NCBI GenBank assembly: GCA_028689205.1
Contig: JAQTWP010000008.1
Location: forward strand, 1 to 57,696
DNA length: 57,696 nt
From: Candidatus Altimarinota bacterium
GTDB lineage: Bacteria; Patescibacteriota; Gracilibacteria; BD1-5; UBA2023
Direction of reading: 5' to 3'
Shown in pieces: positions 1 through 8,423 of this stretch (position 1 is the stretch's first letter; every line of letters starts with the position of its first letter). The position numbers and the translations under genes are program-made. The notes below the pieces were generated by a model. The model was not told where the DNA came from, did no database searches, and worked only from the letters and a program-made list of their open reading frames with translations.

Positions 1-253
1 TGTCTTTTGCTATTTCTAGAGCCTCGAGTGCTCATTCCAAAAAATTTTGTGTTACATCTTCTCAAGTTTCTGTTATAATATTAGTTCATCTTTTTTCAGA
101 TCTAAGTCTCGGAACTCATAATCAAGCGAGAAGTTCTGGACATACTGGAATTGCTTTTCAATTTTTCACTAAATCAATAATTTCTTGTAAAACTTGAGAT
201 TTTCAATCATATCTACAATTAATTCAAGCTAGACAAGCACTTACAAGTATCAT
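1..253 (-). CDS. DUF523 (TudS/YbbK-like) protein, 3' part cut by the window edge
   Basis: The minus-strand frame begins with ATG at 251-253 and runs off the left edge, leaving about 84 residues. It opens with MILVSACLAGINCRYDG and continues with VCPELLAGLGVPR and GEDVTQNFLEGA. These match the DUF523 family, whose characterised member TudS is a thiouracil desulfurase that holds an iron-sulfur cluster through conserved cysteines; C7, C13 and C38 are visible here. Nine glycines are written TGA, so the gene is native. Its ATG lies one base past the stop of the upstream DUF805 gene, so the two are probably one transcript. Enzymatic activity is inferred from family only. Confidence 0.85.
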
Positions 254-254
254 A

Positions 255-716
255 TTAAATTATTAGATTAGTATCTTCTTTATTATTATCAATCAATCAT
301 TTTTTTAATAATAAAGTTAAAATAAATAAATAAGCTATTAATAATAAAAATCATTGTAGAAGTCATGATTTTATTGGATTTAATATTATACTAACTAATG
401 ATTTATCTAGATGTAATAAACTTATTATATAAATAATTGTTATTGGTATAAAATTAGGTAAATAATAAATTATTGTAGTATACCATTTATAATTAAGATC
501 ATTAAGTCTTTTTATTATTGTTACAATATATAGGTAATGAAAGAATATTGAACATATTGTTAGTAATATTAAATTATTTAATGTATCTAATGCTATTAAG
601 GGTATTAATAAAAATTTAAATATATTAAATAAAATCCAAATAATTATCATTTTAACAAAAAATTCTTTTCTTCATATTTTTCATTTCCATGAAAATATTG
701 AGATAATTTTTTTCAT
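255..716 (-). CDS. DUF805 family membrane protein
   Basis: A 153-residue inner-membrane protein. The N-terminus carries the DUF805 hallmark FSWKGKIGRKEFF (residues 8-20), and IKRLNDLNYKWY further on matches the family's conserved RLhDxxxxgW segment. Four or so hydrophobic helices follow, and the tail is lysine/aspartate-rich. Two of the three TGA-glycines needed to reach the TAA at 255-257 lie near the C-terminus, so a standard-code reading would truncate the protein. Function of DUF805 proteins is unknown. Gene order suggests co-transcription with the DUF523 gene. Confidence 0.85.
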
Positions 717-735
717 ACTTTATCAAATTAAAAAT

Positions 736-810
736 TGGTGCCCTCGACAGGAATCGAACCTGTATCTAACCCTTAGGAGAGGCTTGTTCTATCCGTTGAA
801 CTACAAGGGC
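736..810 (-). tRNA. tRNA-Arg (anticodon CCU)
   Basis: On the minus strand the sequence folds into a complete cloverleaf: acceptor GCCCTTG pairs with CGAGGGC (one G-U), the D stem is GTTC/GAAC, and the T arm is ACAGG-TTCGATT-CCTGT. The anticodon loop is CTCCTAA, giving anticodon CCU, which reads AGG (arginine). The 3' CCA is encoded. Length is 75 nt with a 4-nt variable loop. It lies just upstream of the DUF805 gene with no overlap. Confidence 0.95.
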
Positions 811-924
811 ATATAAACTAAAATCTGGAAATCCAAAATATAGAAATCCAAAAATCTGTTTTTATGCATTTAAAATACAGAAAAACACTGATAAATCAAG
901 TAGTTTTTGTTTTAAATTGAATGA

Positions 925-958
925 TAAAAAAATCTGACAGATTTTATTCTGCCAGATT
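925..958 (-). terminator. Rho-independent terminator of the 944-1333 gene
   Basis: On the minus strand an 11-bp stem (AATCTGGCAGA against TCTGTCAGATT, one G-U pair) closes a 6-nt loop and is followed by a T run. The stop codon of the gene lies inside the loop, so the stem begins within the last codons. Confidence 0.75.
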
Positions 959-1333
959 TTGATTGAAATTAGGATTAGAGAGAATTTTTTCTGCTAACTT
1001 AATTAATTTTAATTTTTCGGATTTTGATATAAAAGCAAGAGAATACATGAATCATTTATAAGCTAGAATTTTATCCAAATCAACGAATCATATTGTTTTT
1101 AATTTATATTCCATATCACCAAAAGCTTTTATTGTAGCTATTCTATATTTTCATTTGAGAATATAGCTTCTTCAATTATAATTTAGTTTTATAGAAAATA
1201 TGTCTTTTAATATTGTACTGTCAGAAGGATAGAATTGGAAATTACTCTTCTCAGAAATACTCCTTTCTTTAGATGGAGTTGTTGTGAAGTTGAATGCAAG
1301 TTGTCAGTTATGTATTGCTGATCACATAGACAT
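944..1333 (-). CDS. Hypothetical protein, 129 aa
   Basis: The minus-strand frame opens with MSMGSAIHNGQLAFNF and ends with NPNFNQNLAE. It uses TGA for glycine at several places. No signal peptide or membrane segment is visible, and I do not recognise a domain. It has its own promoter with an inverted repeat over the -35 box and its own terminator, so it is a single-gene unit. The basic, aromatic-rich middle (SIKLNYNGRSYILKGKYR) looks like beta structure. The short 5' leader (about 15 nt) suggests nearly leaderless translation. Confidence 0.6.
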
Positions 1334-1354
1334 TTTGAATAATTAAACCTGCGC

Positions 1355-1390
1355 ATTGTAATTGATAATATACACTTTGTCAAGTGTATA
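1355..1390 (-). promoter_or_regulatory. Promoter with inverted-repeat operator over the -35 box
   Basis: Reading leftward, TTGACA (complement of 1378-1383), a 17-bp spacer and TACAAT (complement of 1355-1360) form a near-consensus sigma70-type promoter for the 944-1333 gene. The -35 box is embedded in a perfect inverted repeat with 9-bp arms (TATACACTT ... AAGTGTATA, 1369-1390, 4-bp centre). That is the expected shape of a repressor operator. Which protein binds is not known. Confidence 0.7.
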
Positions 1391-1456
1391 AAGTGAAACT
1401 TTAGTGAAGAAAAATATAAGTAAGTTTAATACTTAAAAATAAAGGAGAAAATAATA

Positions 1457-2023
1457 CTAATTTAATGAATTTAAATATTTTAAAAATATTTTTAATTTTT
1501 CTTTATCTTTTCATGTGGAATTTGATATTTCAGTTTTTACTATTTTTGTAACCTCATCTTTGAATTCTTTTAAAAACAAAACTTGTATATGATCATTTTT
1601 ATAACCTTTTCAATTTTTTATTTCTGGAATTATATATTTATTTATATAATTCAATACAAATCAAATATGTTTATTCGAAATGCTAATACTCTTTTTAAGA
1701 TAAGCTATTCATTTTGTTGCTTTATCATTTTCAAAATAATACATAGCTAATTCAAAATTCGCATCATCGTTATTTTCAATGGTTTTATAGATATTTTCAA
1801 CTTCATACTCTGATTGTACTTTATTTTCTTCACATAGAATCGATATTTTTTCCTTTAATAATTCAAGCTGAGTCAAAACTCTTTCCTTCTCTAAAAGAAG
1901 CTCATATATCTTTTGAGCTTCTCTCTTTGATTCTTTCTTATCAAAACTTCATATCCTGTAATTTTCAGTTATTCAAGTTTCATAATTTGGAACCGCTATT
2001 ATGTCTTGTTGTTTTGGTGTCAT
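1457..2023 (-). CDS. Hypothetical protein with coiled coil, 188 aa
   Basis: Third gene of a minus-strand trio (2905 to 1457). The protein begins MTPKQQDIIAVPNYETG and has a charged helical stretch at about residues 28-75 (KESKREAQKIYELLLEKER), likely a coiled coil. A second half (ELAMYYFENDKATKGIAYLKK) resembles a TPR-like helix pair, though only weakly. No signal peptide. TGA is used for glycine. I cannot assign a function. Confidence 0.6.
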
Positions 2024-2053
2024 TATTTTATTATCTTCACTAAATAAATATAT

Positions 2054-2497
2054 TTAGAATTTTTTAAGAAAACCAGTTATACCATTTGGTATATAGGAAG
2101 TTATAGCTTTTTTTTGTAATCTAGCTTCTCTTGCAGCCTCCTTTATTTTATCACCAGCTTCTCTTGCGTCTGCTGCTGCTTTTTCTCTTGCAGATTTTAC
2201 TCTTTCCGTATCTCATAATTGAGTTATTTCCACTCTATCGCCTCCATCTATTTTCTTTTGTATTTCTTTTCATAAAGGAGAGTTGAGTATAGTGTGTAAT
2301 AGTCCTGTATTTAATAATTCCGTTCTGCTAAATGCTAGAATATTACATTTTGCTTGAGGAGTTAAATTATTCCATTTTTTTATATCTTTTGACCTAAAAA
2401 ATTCGTCAATACTTTTAATTTCTTTTGGGCTTAAGCTACGTTTTTCAGGATCGATACTATCAATAATTGATTTAATATTTCATTGTATTTCTGTCAT
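2054..2497 (-). CDS. Hypothetical protein, 147 aa
   Basis: Middle gene of the minus-strand trio, 30 bp from its downstream neighbour and 18 bp from its upstream one. It starts MTEIQGNIKSIIDSIDPEK and contains a strongly helical, alanine/arginine-rich segment near residues 100-130 (REKAAADAREAGDKIKEAAR) before a hydrophobic end. The segment could be an amphipathic or membrane-binding helix. No family recognised. Two glycines are TGA. Confidence 0.6.
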
Positions 2498-2515
2498 AAT
2501 TCTTTAAATTAAAAA

Positions 2516-2905
2516 TTAAAAATTGTTTATAATATTATTAGCTATTTCAAGCTCTTCTTCTTTTTCCAATATTTCTTTATTCTTTAAATTACCTATTCTT
2601 TCTTTCATTCTGTTTTCTCTGTCCATTAATTCTCATTCAGTTCTAAAAGATTCACTTATTTCTCTCATTGATTCTATAAATTCATTTTCGGTTTCGCTGT
2701 GCCCTTCAGAAAGTAAAGTCTCGTTTACTCAAATTAATTTTTCTTTAAGGTCATTTATCGGTTCCAGATTGTCTACATCTCTCAAAATTGCTACCATCTC
2801 ATTATTATATCCATCAATTATTTCAGGATAATCTGCGAACATATAATAAATTATCATTTCTAGCGATAGTCACTGTATTTCATTTTCTGGTATACTATGT
2901 AACAT
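2516..2905 (-). CDS. Hypothetical acidic protein, 129 aa
   Basis: First gene of the minus-strand trio. The protein begins MLHSIPENEIQGLSLEMIIYYMF, is very acidic and predicted to be nearly all helical, with a C-terminal coiled-coil stretch (NRMKERIGNLKNKEILEKEE). No export signal. Small acidic helical proteins beside basic helical ones often interact, but that is only inference here. TGA-glycine is used three times. Confidence 0.6.
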
Positions 2906-2967
2906 ATTAATATATTTATATTTCTAACTTTCATTGACATTTTACAATAATTTCATTTTTTTGTCAA

Positions 2968-2998
2968 ATAATAAGAAATGCATAATAAGAAATGCATA
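2968..2998. repeat. Tandem 14-bp repeat, two copies
   Basis: The unit ATAATAAGAAATGC occurs at 2968-2981 and again at 2982-2995, followed by ATA. It lies between the minus-strand trio and the PilZ gene, in the stretch that must hold both divergent promoters. It could be a pair of binding sites. No other copy was noticed. Confidence 0.6.
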
Positions 2999-3159
2999 AA
3001 ATATATTCGAGAATTTTCATAATCTACGAAGAAAAAATAAGACAAATTAGAAGGTTACGCTTTAAATAACTTGACATTTCTGATTTTTTCTATAAAAAGC
3101 TATGACTTAAAACAAATATTTCAAATAAATATAAAATCAAACAAAAAAAGGAGATCGGG

Positions 3160-3846
3160 ATGAAGACAAAACATGTTACAAGAATATTAGTGGTTGTTAA
3201 CGATTTTGATATTGGTAAGAAAATAGAAAAACTTGCTTCAAAATCGGGGATAATATGTGATGTTATTGATTCAATCTTTGAAATATCTCAATATGTTTTG
3301 TTGAATAAGTATAGTGGATTTCTTATTGATATGGATATTTTATCCAGAACAAATCCTGAAGACAGACCAATGATTGAAAGGTATCGTAGTTTGCTGAACT
3401 ATGCCAGATTTATTTATGAATATTCATCAGACAGTGTAGAAATTTTCTATAAAGATGAAGTATCACATATGAGCGTAAAAGAATTCTCTTTAATTTGTGA
3501 AAAAGAAATTCCACGAAAGCTCAGGAGTGATACAAGGCGCCCAATTTCTTTTAATGTTCGGCTTCTAAAAGATTTAAAAGAAGATTCAGATAAAGGAAAA
3601 AAGGCACATACAATTAATATTTCTGAAGGAGGTTGTTTTATTGCTACTAAAGCGGAATTCAAAATTAATTCCACAATCGGCATAATATTTGCAGAGTTAA
3701 GTGACAAAAATCCTATTTTAGCAAGAGTAATCTGGAAAACAAAGGGAGGTTCAAATTTTCTTGTAGCTGGAATAGGTTTGAAATTTGAAAAGATATCAAG
3801 TAGACAGCATTCTGAACTTATTTCTCATCTCATAACTTTTAATTGA
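3160..3846 (+). CDS. REC-like plus PilZ domain protein, standard-code gene ending at TGA
   Basis: A 228-residue protein. Residues 8-60 look like a response-regulator receiver fold (ILVVVNDFDIGKKI, then FLIDMDIL). Residues 120-228 form a PilZ domain with the c-di-GMP signature RxxxR (R122-R126) and NxSxxG (N153, S155, G158). PilZ proteins bind c-di-GMP and adjust motility or surface traits. All 11 glycines are GGN; none is TGA. A strong SD (AAAGGAG) precedes the ATG, unlike neighbouring genes. The frame stops at TGA (3844-3846), directly followed by a perfect terminator. If TGA were glycine here, translation would run 21 more residues through the terminator to TAA at 3916. This marks the gene as foreign or recently acquired. 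Confidence 0.85.
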   Translation: MKTKHVTRILVVVNDFDIGKKIEKLASKSGIICDVIDSIFEISQYVLLNKYSGFLIDMDILSRTNPEDRPMIERYRSLLNYARFIYEYSSDSVEIFYKDEVSHMSVKEFSLICEKEIPRKLRSDTRRPISFNVRLLKDLKEDSDKGKKAHTINISEGGCFIATKAEFKINSTIGIIFAELSDKNPILARVIWKTKGGSNFLVAGIGLKFEKISSRQHSELISHLITFN

Positions 3847-3848
3847 AT

Positions 3849-3879
3849 AATCCCGGAGCTAGACTCCGGGATTTTTTTT
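3849..3879 (+). terminator. Terminator of the PilZ gene
   Basis: A perfect 10-bp stem AATCCCGGAG/CTCCGGGATT with a 5-nt loop, followed by eight T. It starts 2 bp after the TGA that ends the PilZ frame, which supports TGA being the intended stop. Confidence 0.95.
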
Positions 3880-3914
3880 GTCTTATTTTTTGATTATAAT
3901 AACTTTAGCCAAAA

Positions 3915-5960
3915 CTAAATTATTCAGTATTCTTCAAGTTTTTCTAATTGATTTTTATTAAGTAATTTCTCAAGTTCTTCTCTCGGAATATCAATTATGT
4001 TATCAACACTTCAGGCTAATTTAAGAAGTTTCTGTCTTGTTTTTGGTCATAATCCTGGGATTTCTTCTAGAATATTTTTTTTCATTTCTTTATTTCTTTT
4101 TTCTCTATTGAAGTTAATAGCGAATCTATGAGACTCATCTCTGATTTTTTGGATAAGAGACAATTCTGGACTTCATTTTGCTAGCATTATTGGTTCGCTT
4201 TTTCAAGGAATGAATAATTCTTCCTCGCGTTTTGCAATAGAACAAATGTTTGGTAGATTTATTGTTTTTAGATTCTCTTTCTCTTTTATAATGGTATTAG
4301 AAGAATTATTTTTAATAGATTTCTCTCCCGCATACGGGATCGAAATGACAGATGAATTTTGTTGAATTAATTTAATGTCTATATCTTTTTCTGGATTCCC
4401 GATTTCTCGAGAATGACAAGATAGGTTGGAATCACAAGACACATTGGATTGCATCGTAATACTCGCAATGACGAGAGCCTTTTTTATGGATTTTACTGCA
4501 GAGCTTAGTTGTCATTTTCATCAATCTATTATTATCAAATCTGGGAAATTATTAAGTTTCAATCATTCTAGAGTGCGCCTTTCCATTATTTCTTCCATTG
4601 ATTTGAAATCATTTATTTCTCAAGAAACTATGGTTTTTAATTTATATTTTTTGTACTTCGAAGTTATACTTTTCCCATTAATTATTACGGCTTTTGACGC
4701 TACTGTATTTGTGCCTCCGAGATGAGAAATATCATAACATTCGAATGTAATTTCTTTGTTATCTTTTGCTTCATATCATAAAGCTTTCAGAATATTAAGT
4801 TGAGTTTGTTTTGTGAGAGTCCTTTTCCCAATTTCTGCAAGTTCTTCTTTGTAAGCGAAGTTGAGAAGATTATTTTTTGTAAAATTAAGAATGTCTAGTT
4901 TTGGTCAAATACTAGGGAATTCTAGTTTAATCTTCTTGGTTTTAAGATATTCCAGAAGTACATTATCTTCAATACTTTCATTTGAGATAATCGTTATATT
5001 ATTAATTTCGCTTCCTACATATCTGCTTTGTAAATATCCGCAAAAAGCTATTTTAGTTTCGTCTTCAATTTCATTTTCAATTTTGGTACATACTATAGAA
5101 CTTATTTCTGAGTTTCTTACTTCTGTGAGTCCAACAAATATTTTACCGTATTTTTCATAAAGTATAATTATATCATTATCTCAGGGTATTGTATCTCTGG
5201 CGAGTTGTTTATCTGTAAGGTCAGTTATACTTTTTATTTGATCTCTTATTTTGGATGCCTCTTCGAATTCCATATTTTTGGCTTTTTCGCTCATTTGAGT
5301 TTCTAGAGTTTTGAGAATTTCAGAATTATTTCATTTCATGAATAATTTCAGAAGAGAGATATTTTTTTGATATTCTTCTATTTCTTTTTCTCATAAAATA
5401 CAAGGTGCAGGGCATAATCAAATATAATAATCTAGACATGGTGCATTTCTTCATAAAAGTCATGTCATGGCTAATTTTCAATCTCAAATATCTTTAAAAT
5501 TAGCTCTACATGATCTTATTTTGAATATTTTTTTAATTGTATAAAGAATTGAAGAAATATTGGAAGTTGACGGATAGGGTCAAAAATATTCTCAGTCTTT
5601 TGTCTTTATTCTTGTTCTAATTACTTCGGGAATTGGTCCAGACGTAATTTTTATATAAGAAAGATTTTTATCATCTTTCATTAATATATTGTATTTTGGA
5701 CGATTTTTTTTAATGAGATTAGTCTCAAGAACTAGTGCTTCAATCTCGTTTTTTGTCTCAATTATCTCTATATCAGCAACTTGTTCGACCATTTTTTGCT
5801 TTGCAAAATTCAACTTATTTTGGGAATTAAAGTACGAATTAACACGCGACTTTAGATTTACAGATTTTCAGATATAAATAATACCTCCCTTTGAATTTTT
5901 CATTTGATAGATTCAAGGAGTTTTTGGAATATTACTTAATATTTGATCTAGTTTTTTCAT
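3915..5960 (-). CDS. uvrC: Excinuclease ABC subunit C (UvrC) with in-frame repeat insertion
   Basis: UvrC makes both incisions beside DNA lesions in nucleotide excision repair. Domains in order: GIY-YIG nuclease at residues 12-90 (GIYQMKNSKGGIIYIGK), a cysteine cluster (CLLRNAPC ... CPAPC) near 155-185, a UVR/UvrB-binding motif around 205-235, the RNase H-like nuclease from about 400 (FECYDISHLGG, then IDGGKGQLSSA) and a C-terminal helix-hairpin-helix (ILEEIPGLGPKTRQKLL). The total is 681 residues against roughly 600 in typical members. The excess, about residues 493-578, lies within the RNase H-like domain and is translated dispersed repeats. Many conserved glycines are TGA. It converges on the PilZ gene, with the two stop regions nearly touching. 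Confidence 0.95.
4320..4480 (-). repeat. Cluster of palindromic repeats translated inside uvrC
   Basis: Three repeat modules lie back to back inside the coding sequence. They are CCCGcataCGGG near 4326-4337, an imperfect ATTCCCGAT...GAGAATGACA palindrome near 4393-4420, and on the minus strand CGTCATTGCGAG...GCAATCC (4445-4475). The same last module occurs in rsmE at 17928-17955. The frame stays open through all of them, encoding CHSREIGNPE and LVIASIT. Confidence 0.8.
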
Positions 5961-6035
5961 TTTTTATAAGTTTTTTGCAAAGATTTTTATTTTAATATTT
6001 TTTTATTATACTGTCATTTATAATTTATCAAATTT

Positions 6036-6710
6036 ATGAAAAAAAGAGGCTCAATATTAATCTGGACAATGTTTATGTCTTTGTTCATTGTTTCTTTTTT
6101 TGTTGCACTTCAAGCGGGGTTTCTTAATTTTTTGGACAGTTCTGAGAAAATGTGAAGCAATGTCCAAACTAATATAGTAATCAATTCTATAATTGATTCA
6201 CTGCAATCTAATCCAATATCAGAAGTGATGACAGGATGATTTTTGATAAAATCAATTGATTATAATTTGTCTTGATATAGCTGAGGACTAAACTACAATG
6301 AAGCGAAAGAATATATAATTACTTCTACTTGATGAGCCACTTCTCTAGGTTTGCAAGTCACTTCATGATGACCTCTTGAATATAATGTAATTTCTTATAA
6401 TTTATCTGAATCAGGGACTTTATTCAATTCTTGAGTAATTCTTAATTGAAATTCTGCCAGTCTTAATCTTGATAGTACTAAAAAATTCAATATAATAGCA
6501 GTTCGCAGTTTGTGATGATACAGTGAATATTTTTTAAAAAAAAGTACTACAGATTTACTTTCTCCAGAGAATACTTATGAAATATTAAAAGATTATGGTT
6601 CTTGGCAAAATCCTATAAGAACTGAAAAAGTAATTAACTTCGCAAAAAAATCTTCTTGAATTAATTATGATAAGTTTTCAATATTCCTAAATTCTTCAAA
6701 TTATGAGTAA
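6036..6710 (+). CDS. Type IV pilus PilX-like protein, 224 aa
   Basis: The N-terminus [29 protein letters not shown] has a short basic leader and one long hydrophobic helix. This is the organisation of PilX-type pilus assembly proteins and minor pilins, though the classical glutamate at position +5 is not evident. The rest is serine/asparagine/glycine-rich and probably beta-strand, exposed outside the membrane. Glycine is mostly TGA. The gene overlaps the next one by 8 bp, so they are translationally coupled. Assignment rests on the N-terminal organisation and on the other pilin at 11.3 kb, not on a clear domain match. Confidence 0.6.
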
Positions 6711-7404
6711 AAATTATTATGAAACACTTGGAATTGATAAAAATACAAGTGAAGCCGACATAAAAAAAGCTTATCGTAAAAAAGCTATGGAGTGGCATCC
6801 AGATAAGCATAAATGAGATAAAAAAGCAGAAGCCAAGTTCAAAGAAATTAACGAAGCTTATCAAACTCTCGGAAACTCTCAAAAAAAGAAACAATATGAT
6901 AATTTTTGAAGCGCTTGATCTGATTTTTCATGATGACAATGATACGGCTGATATGAGGATTTATTCAAAAATGCAAGATGATGACAAAACTATTCTTCAA
7001 GTCAGAATTTTGATATTAATGATATTTTCGGAGATATGTTCTCTTGAGGTTCTGGGAAATCTTCTAGAAGTTCACGTGACCCATTTGGTCAGTACTCTTC
7101 ACAATCTCAAACTCCACCAAAAAAAGAAATTAAACCAGATTTAGATGTAGTGAAAACTTTTGAAATACCAATTATGGATTTGATATTATGAATGAAACTA
7201 AATATTCAAACAGTTTACTCAGAAAACTTGAAGCTCACAATACCGGAATGAACTAAGTCATGAACAAAATTCAAAATTAAATGAAAATGAAGAACAAGTG
7301 AATGAAAAACCTGAGATATGTTCGTAATTGTTGATGCTAAAATGCCAAAAAATATTCCAGAAGATGTAAAAAAATTATTAGATAGCATCAAATACAGACT
7401 GTAG
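6703..7404 (+). CDS. DnaJ-like co-chaperone without zinc finger, 233 aa
   Basis: The J domain occupies residues 4-70, with the HPD motif at 32-34 that stimulates DnaK ATPase. A glycine/serine/aspartate-rich linker follows (about 70-145), then one C-terminal substrate-binding domain ([15 protein letters not shown], then IPEGTKSGTKFKIKGKG). The cysteine-rich zinc finger is absent, as in CbpA/DnaJ class B proteins. A full-length class A DnaJ is encoded at 42.96 kb, so this is a second J-protein. Its start overlaps the PilX-like gene, which may hint at a role with envelope proteins. Many TGA-glycines in the linker prove the recoding. Confidence 0.85.
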
Positions 7405-7446
7405 CTTTAGTCAAAAAAGTTTGACAAAAAATAATTATTAAATATA

Positions 7447-7476
7447 AAAGAGCCATAAGAGTTTCGGCTCTTTTTT
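7447..7476 (+). terminator. Terminator after the dnaJ-like gene
   Basis: AAAGAGCC and GGCTCTTT form an 8-bp stem followed by a run of T. It separates the native dnaJ-like gene from the foreign-looking locus that begins near 7490. Confidence 0.9.
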
Positions 7477-7499
7477 AAAATAAAAATACAAAATTAAGT

Positions 7500-7640
7500 G
7501 ACTTGGGTAAAAAGGATCTAAAAGGTCCATAAATAATTAACCAAGTCTTCATACTCTAATAAGGAGGAGAAAATTGTTCTTTTAAAAATTTGTAGATGAT
7601 CTGCTTATTACTGGATAAAACCAGATAATAAGCAGATTAG
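7500..7640 (+). promoter_or_regulatory. Structured leader region with two large inverted repeats
   Basis: Two structures are visible. GACTTGG (7500-7506) pairs with CCAAGTC (7541-7547), enclosing a smaller GGA...TCC pair. Further on, ATCTGCTTATTA-CTGG (7599-7614) pairs with CCAG-A-TAATAAGCAGAT (7621-7637), 16 bp with one bulged base and a 6-nt loop. Neither is followed by a T run, so they are not simple terminators. An SD-like AAGGAGG (7561-7567) lies between them, with only a three-codon frame after it. The region resembles a 5' leader or small RNA of the following locus. No known riboswitch class is recognised. Confidence 0.5.
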
Positions 7641-7651
7641 ATGCGTTGCGT

Positions 7652-7823
7652 TGACAATGTGTAGGATACTTATATGGGGGTATAAGTTATGGCAAGAGGC
7701 ATGCAACCTGAGGATGCTGTACTTGCAGTGTTGGCAGCTATGACAAGAATGACTGTTGATTTGACTGTCGACTGAAGGTAAAAAAATGACCCGATGCTAG
7801 TTGTACTGACAATGTGTAGGATA
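7652..7823 (+). repeat. 17-bp direct repeat ahead of two start sites
   Basis: TGACAATGTGTAGGATA occurs at 7652-7668 and again, exactly, at 7807-7823. Each copy lies a few tens of bases upstream of a start codon: the 28-codon ORF at 7689 and the secreted protein at 7850. The spacing suggests a shared translational or transcriptional control element, or a duplicated leader. Function unknown. Confidence 0.7.
7689..7775 (+). CDS. Small ORF, 28 aa, standard-code and ending at TGA
   Basis: ATG at 7689 is preceded by GGGGG (7676-7680), which lies in the loop of a perfect 7-bp hairpin (ACTTATA 7668-7674, TATAAGT 7681-7687). The peptide starts MARGMQPEDAVLAVLAAM and ends at TGA (7773-7775). Read with TGA as glycine it gains two residues and stops at TAA 7779-7781. 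The hairpin could hide the ribosome site and act as a switch. It resembles a leader peptide, or the remnant of a duplicated upstream region, more than a folded protein. Expression is unproven. Confidence 0.4.
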   Translation: MARGMQPEDAVLAVLAAMTRMTVDLTVD

Positions 7824-7849
7824 AACAGTTGCAAAAGGAGGAAATCAAT

Positions 7850-8272
7850 TTGAAAAAAATGATTGCCCTTTCAGCCTTGATGGCTCTCGCCATCTCATCC
7901 ACAGCATTTGCTGCTGACACTGGTCCGCCGGTTCTTAATCAGGGTATTTATATTTCGAATCTTGGTCAACCGCTTGCTGCACATCCTGCAACTTTCGTCG
8001 CAATTCTTGCTTCTCAGCCTATCGTGGCGCTGGCTCAATCGACAACATTGACAGTAATTCCACTTGTGGCAACTGTCGCAACCCAGCAAGCCGGCATCCT
8101 TGGAGGTGGTGTCATGGCTTGTAGTAGTCAAATACTTGCCGGTCAAATTATAATTGCACAATCTACCGATAAATCAGGTTACGTCCTTGGAGGAGACAAA
8201 CGCGCTTCGGCGCTGGACATTGTCACGGGTTTCCAACTAGGAAACGAACTTGGATTTGCCGCTACCGGGTAA
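7850..8272 (+). CDS. Small secreted protein, standard-code gene, 140 aa
   Basis: A strong SD (AAAGGAGG) sits 8 nt before TTG at 7850, which I take as the start; ATG at 7859 is the alternative. Residues 1-22 are a clear signal peptide (KKMIALSALMALAISSTAFA) with cleavage before ADTGPP, so the mature protein is about 118 residues. It is rich in Ala, Gln, Ile and Gly, with two cysteine-free halves and one MACSS segment. No family recognised. None of its roughly 16 glycines is TGA, the GC content is clearly higher than in native genes, and the codon choice (GCC, GGC, CTC, CGC) is unlike the neighbours. It looks foreign. Confidence 0.75.
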   Translation: MKKMIALSALMALAISSTAFAADTGPPVLNQGIYISNLGQPLAAHPATFVAILASQPIVALAQSTTLTVIPLVATVATQQAGILGGGVMACSSQILAGQIIIAQSTDKSGYVLGGDKRASALDIVTGFQLGNELGFAATG

Positions 8273-8302
8273 CCCAGCCCCGGTCGAAACAAAAAACAAT
8301 TC

Positions 8303-8326
8303 GCCTGCCGCCGAAAGGCGGCAGGC
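8303..8326 (+). terminator. Strong GC hairpin after the secreted protein
   Basis: GCCTGCCGCC and GGCGGCAGGC form a perfect 10-bp stem with a GAAA tetraloop. No T run follows, so it may be an mRNA-stabilising or processed end rather than an intrinsic terminator. Its GC content is exceptional for this window. Confidence 0.6.
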
Positions 8327-8399
8327 AACCAAAACAAAAATTACATATTAGATTATGGTTACAACTTGTATTAACAATGTTTCACTAAATCAAAAAAGA

Positions 8400-8423
8400 G
8401 ATTCGCTTTCGGGCGAATTTTTT
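8400..8423 (+). terminator. Terminator closing the foreign-looking locus
   Basis: ATTCGC (8401-8406) and GCGAAT (8413-8418) form a 6-bp stem followed by TTTTTT. It marks the probable right edge of the non-native segment. The 110 bp from here to the protease gene hold only AT-rich native-looking sequence. Confidence 0.75.

Noticed and set aside
3071-3096. TTGACA / TATAAA as the promoter of the PilZ gene
   Set aside because: Both boxes are good but the spacer is only 14 bp. I could not support a start here, though some promoter must lie in 2906-3159.
4426-4725. A plus-strand open frame within uvrC
   Set aside because: It is antisense to the conserved RNase H-like domain of UvrC; its openness comes from the repeat modules.
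7651-7680. TTGACA at 7651 as the -35 box of a promoter
   Set aside because: No acceptable -10 box lies 16-18 bp away (the position reads ATGGGG). The bases belong to a 17-bp direct repeat with a second copy at 7807, so the match is probably chance.
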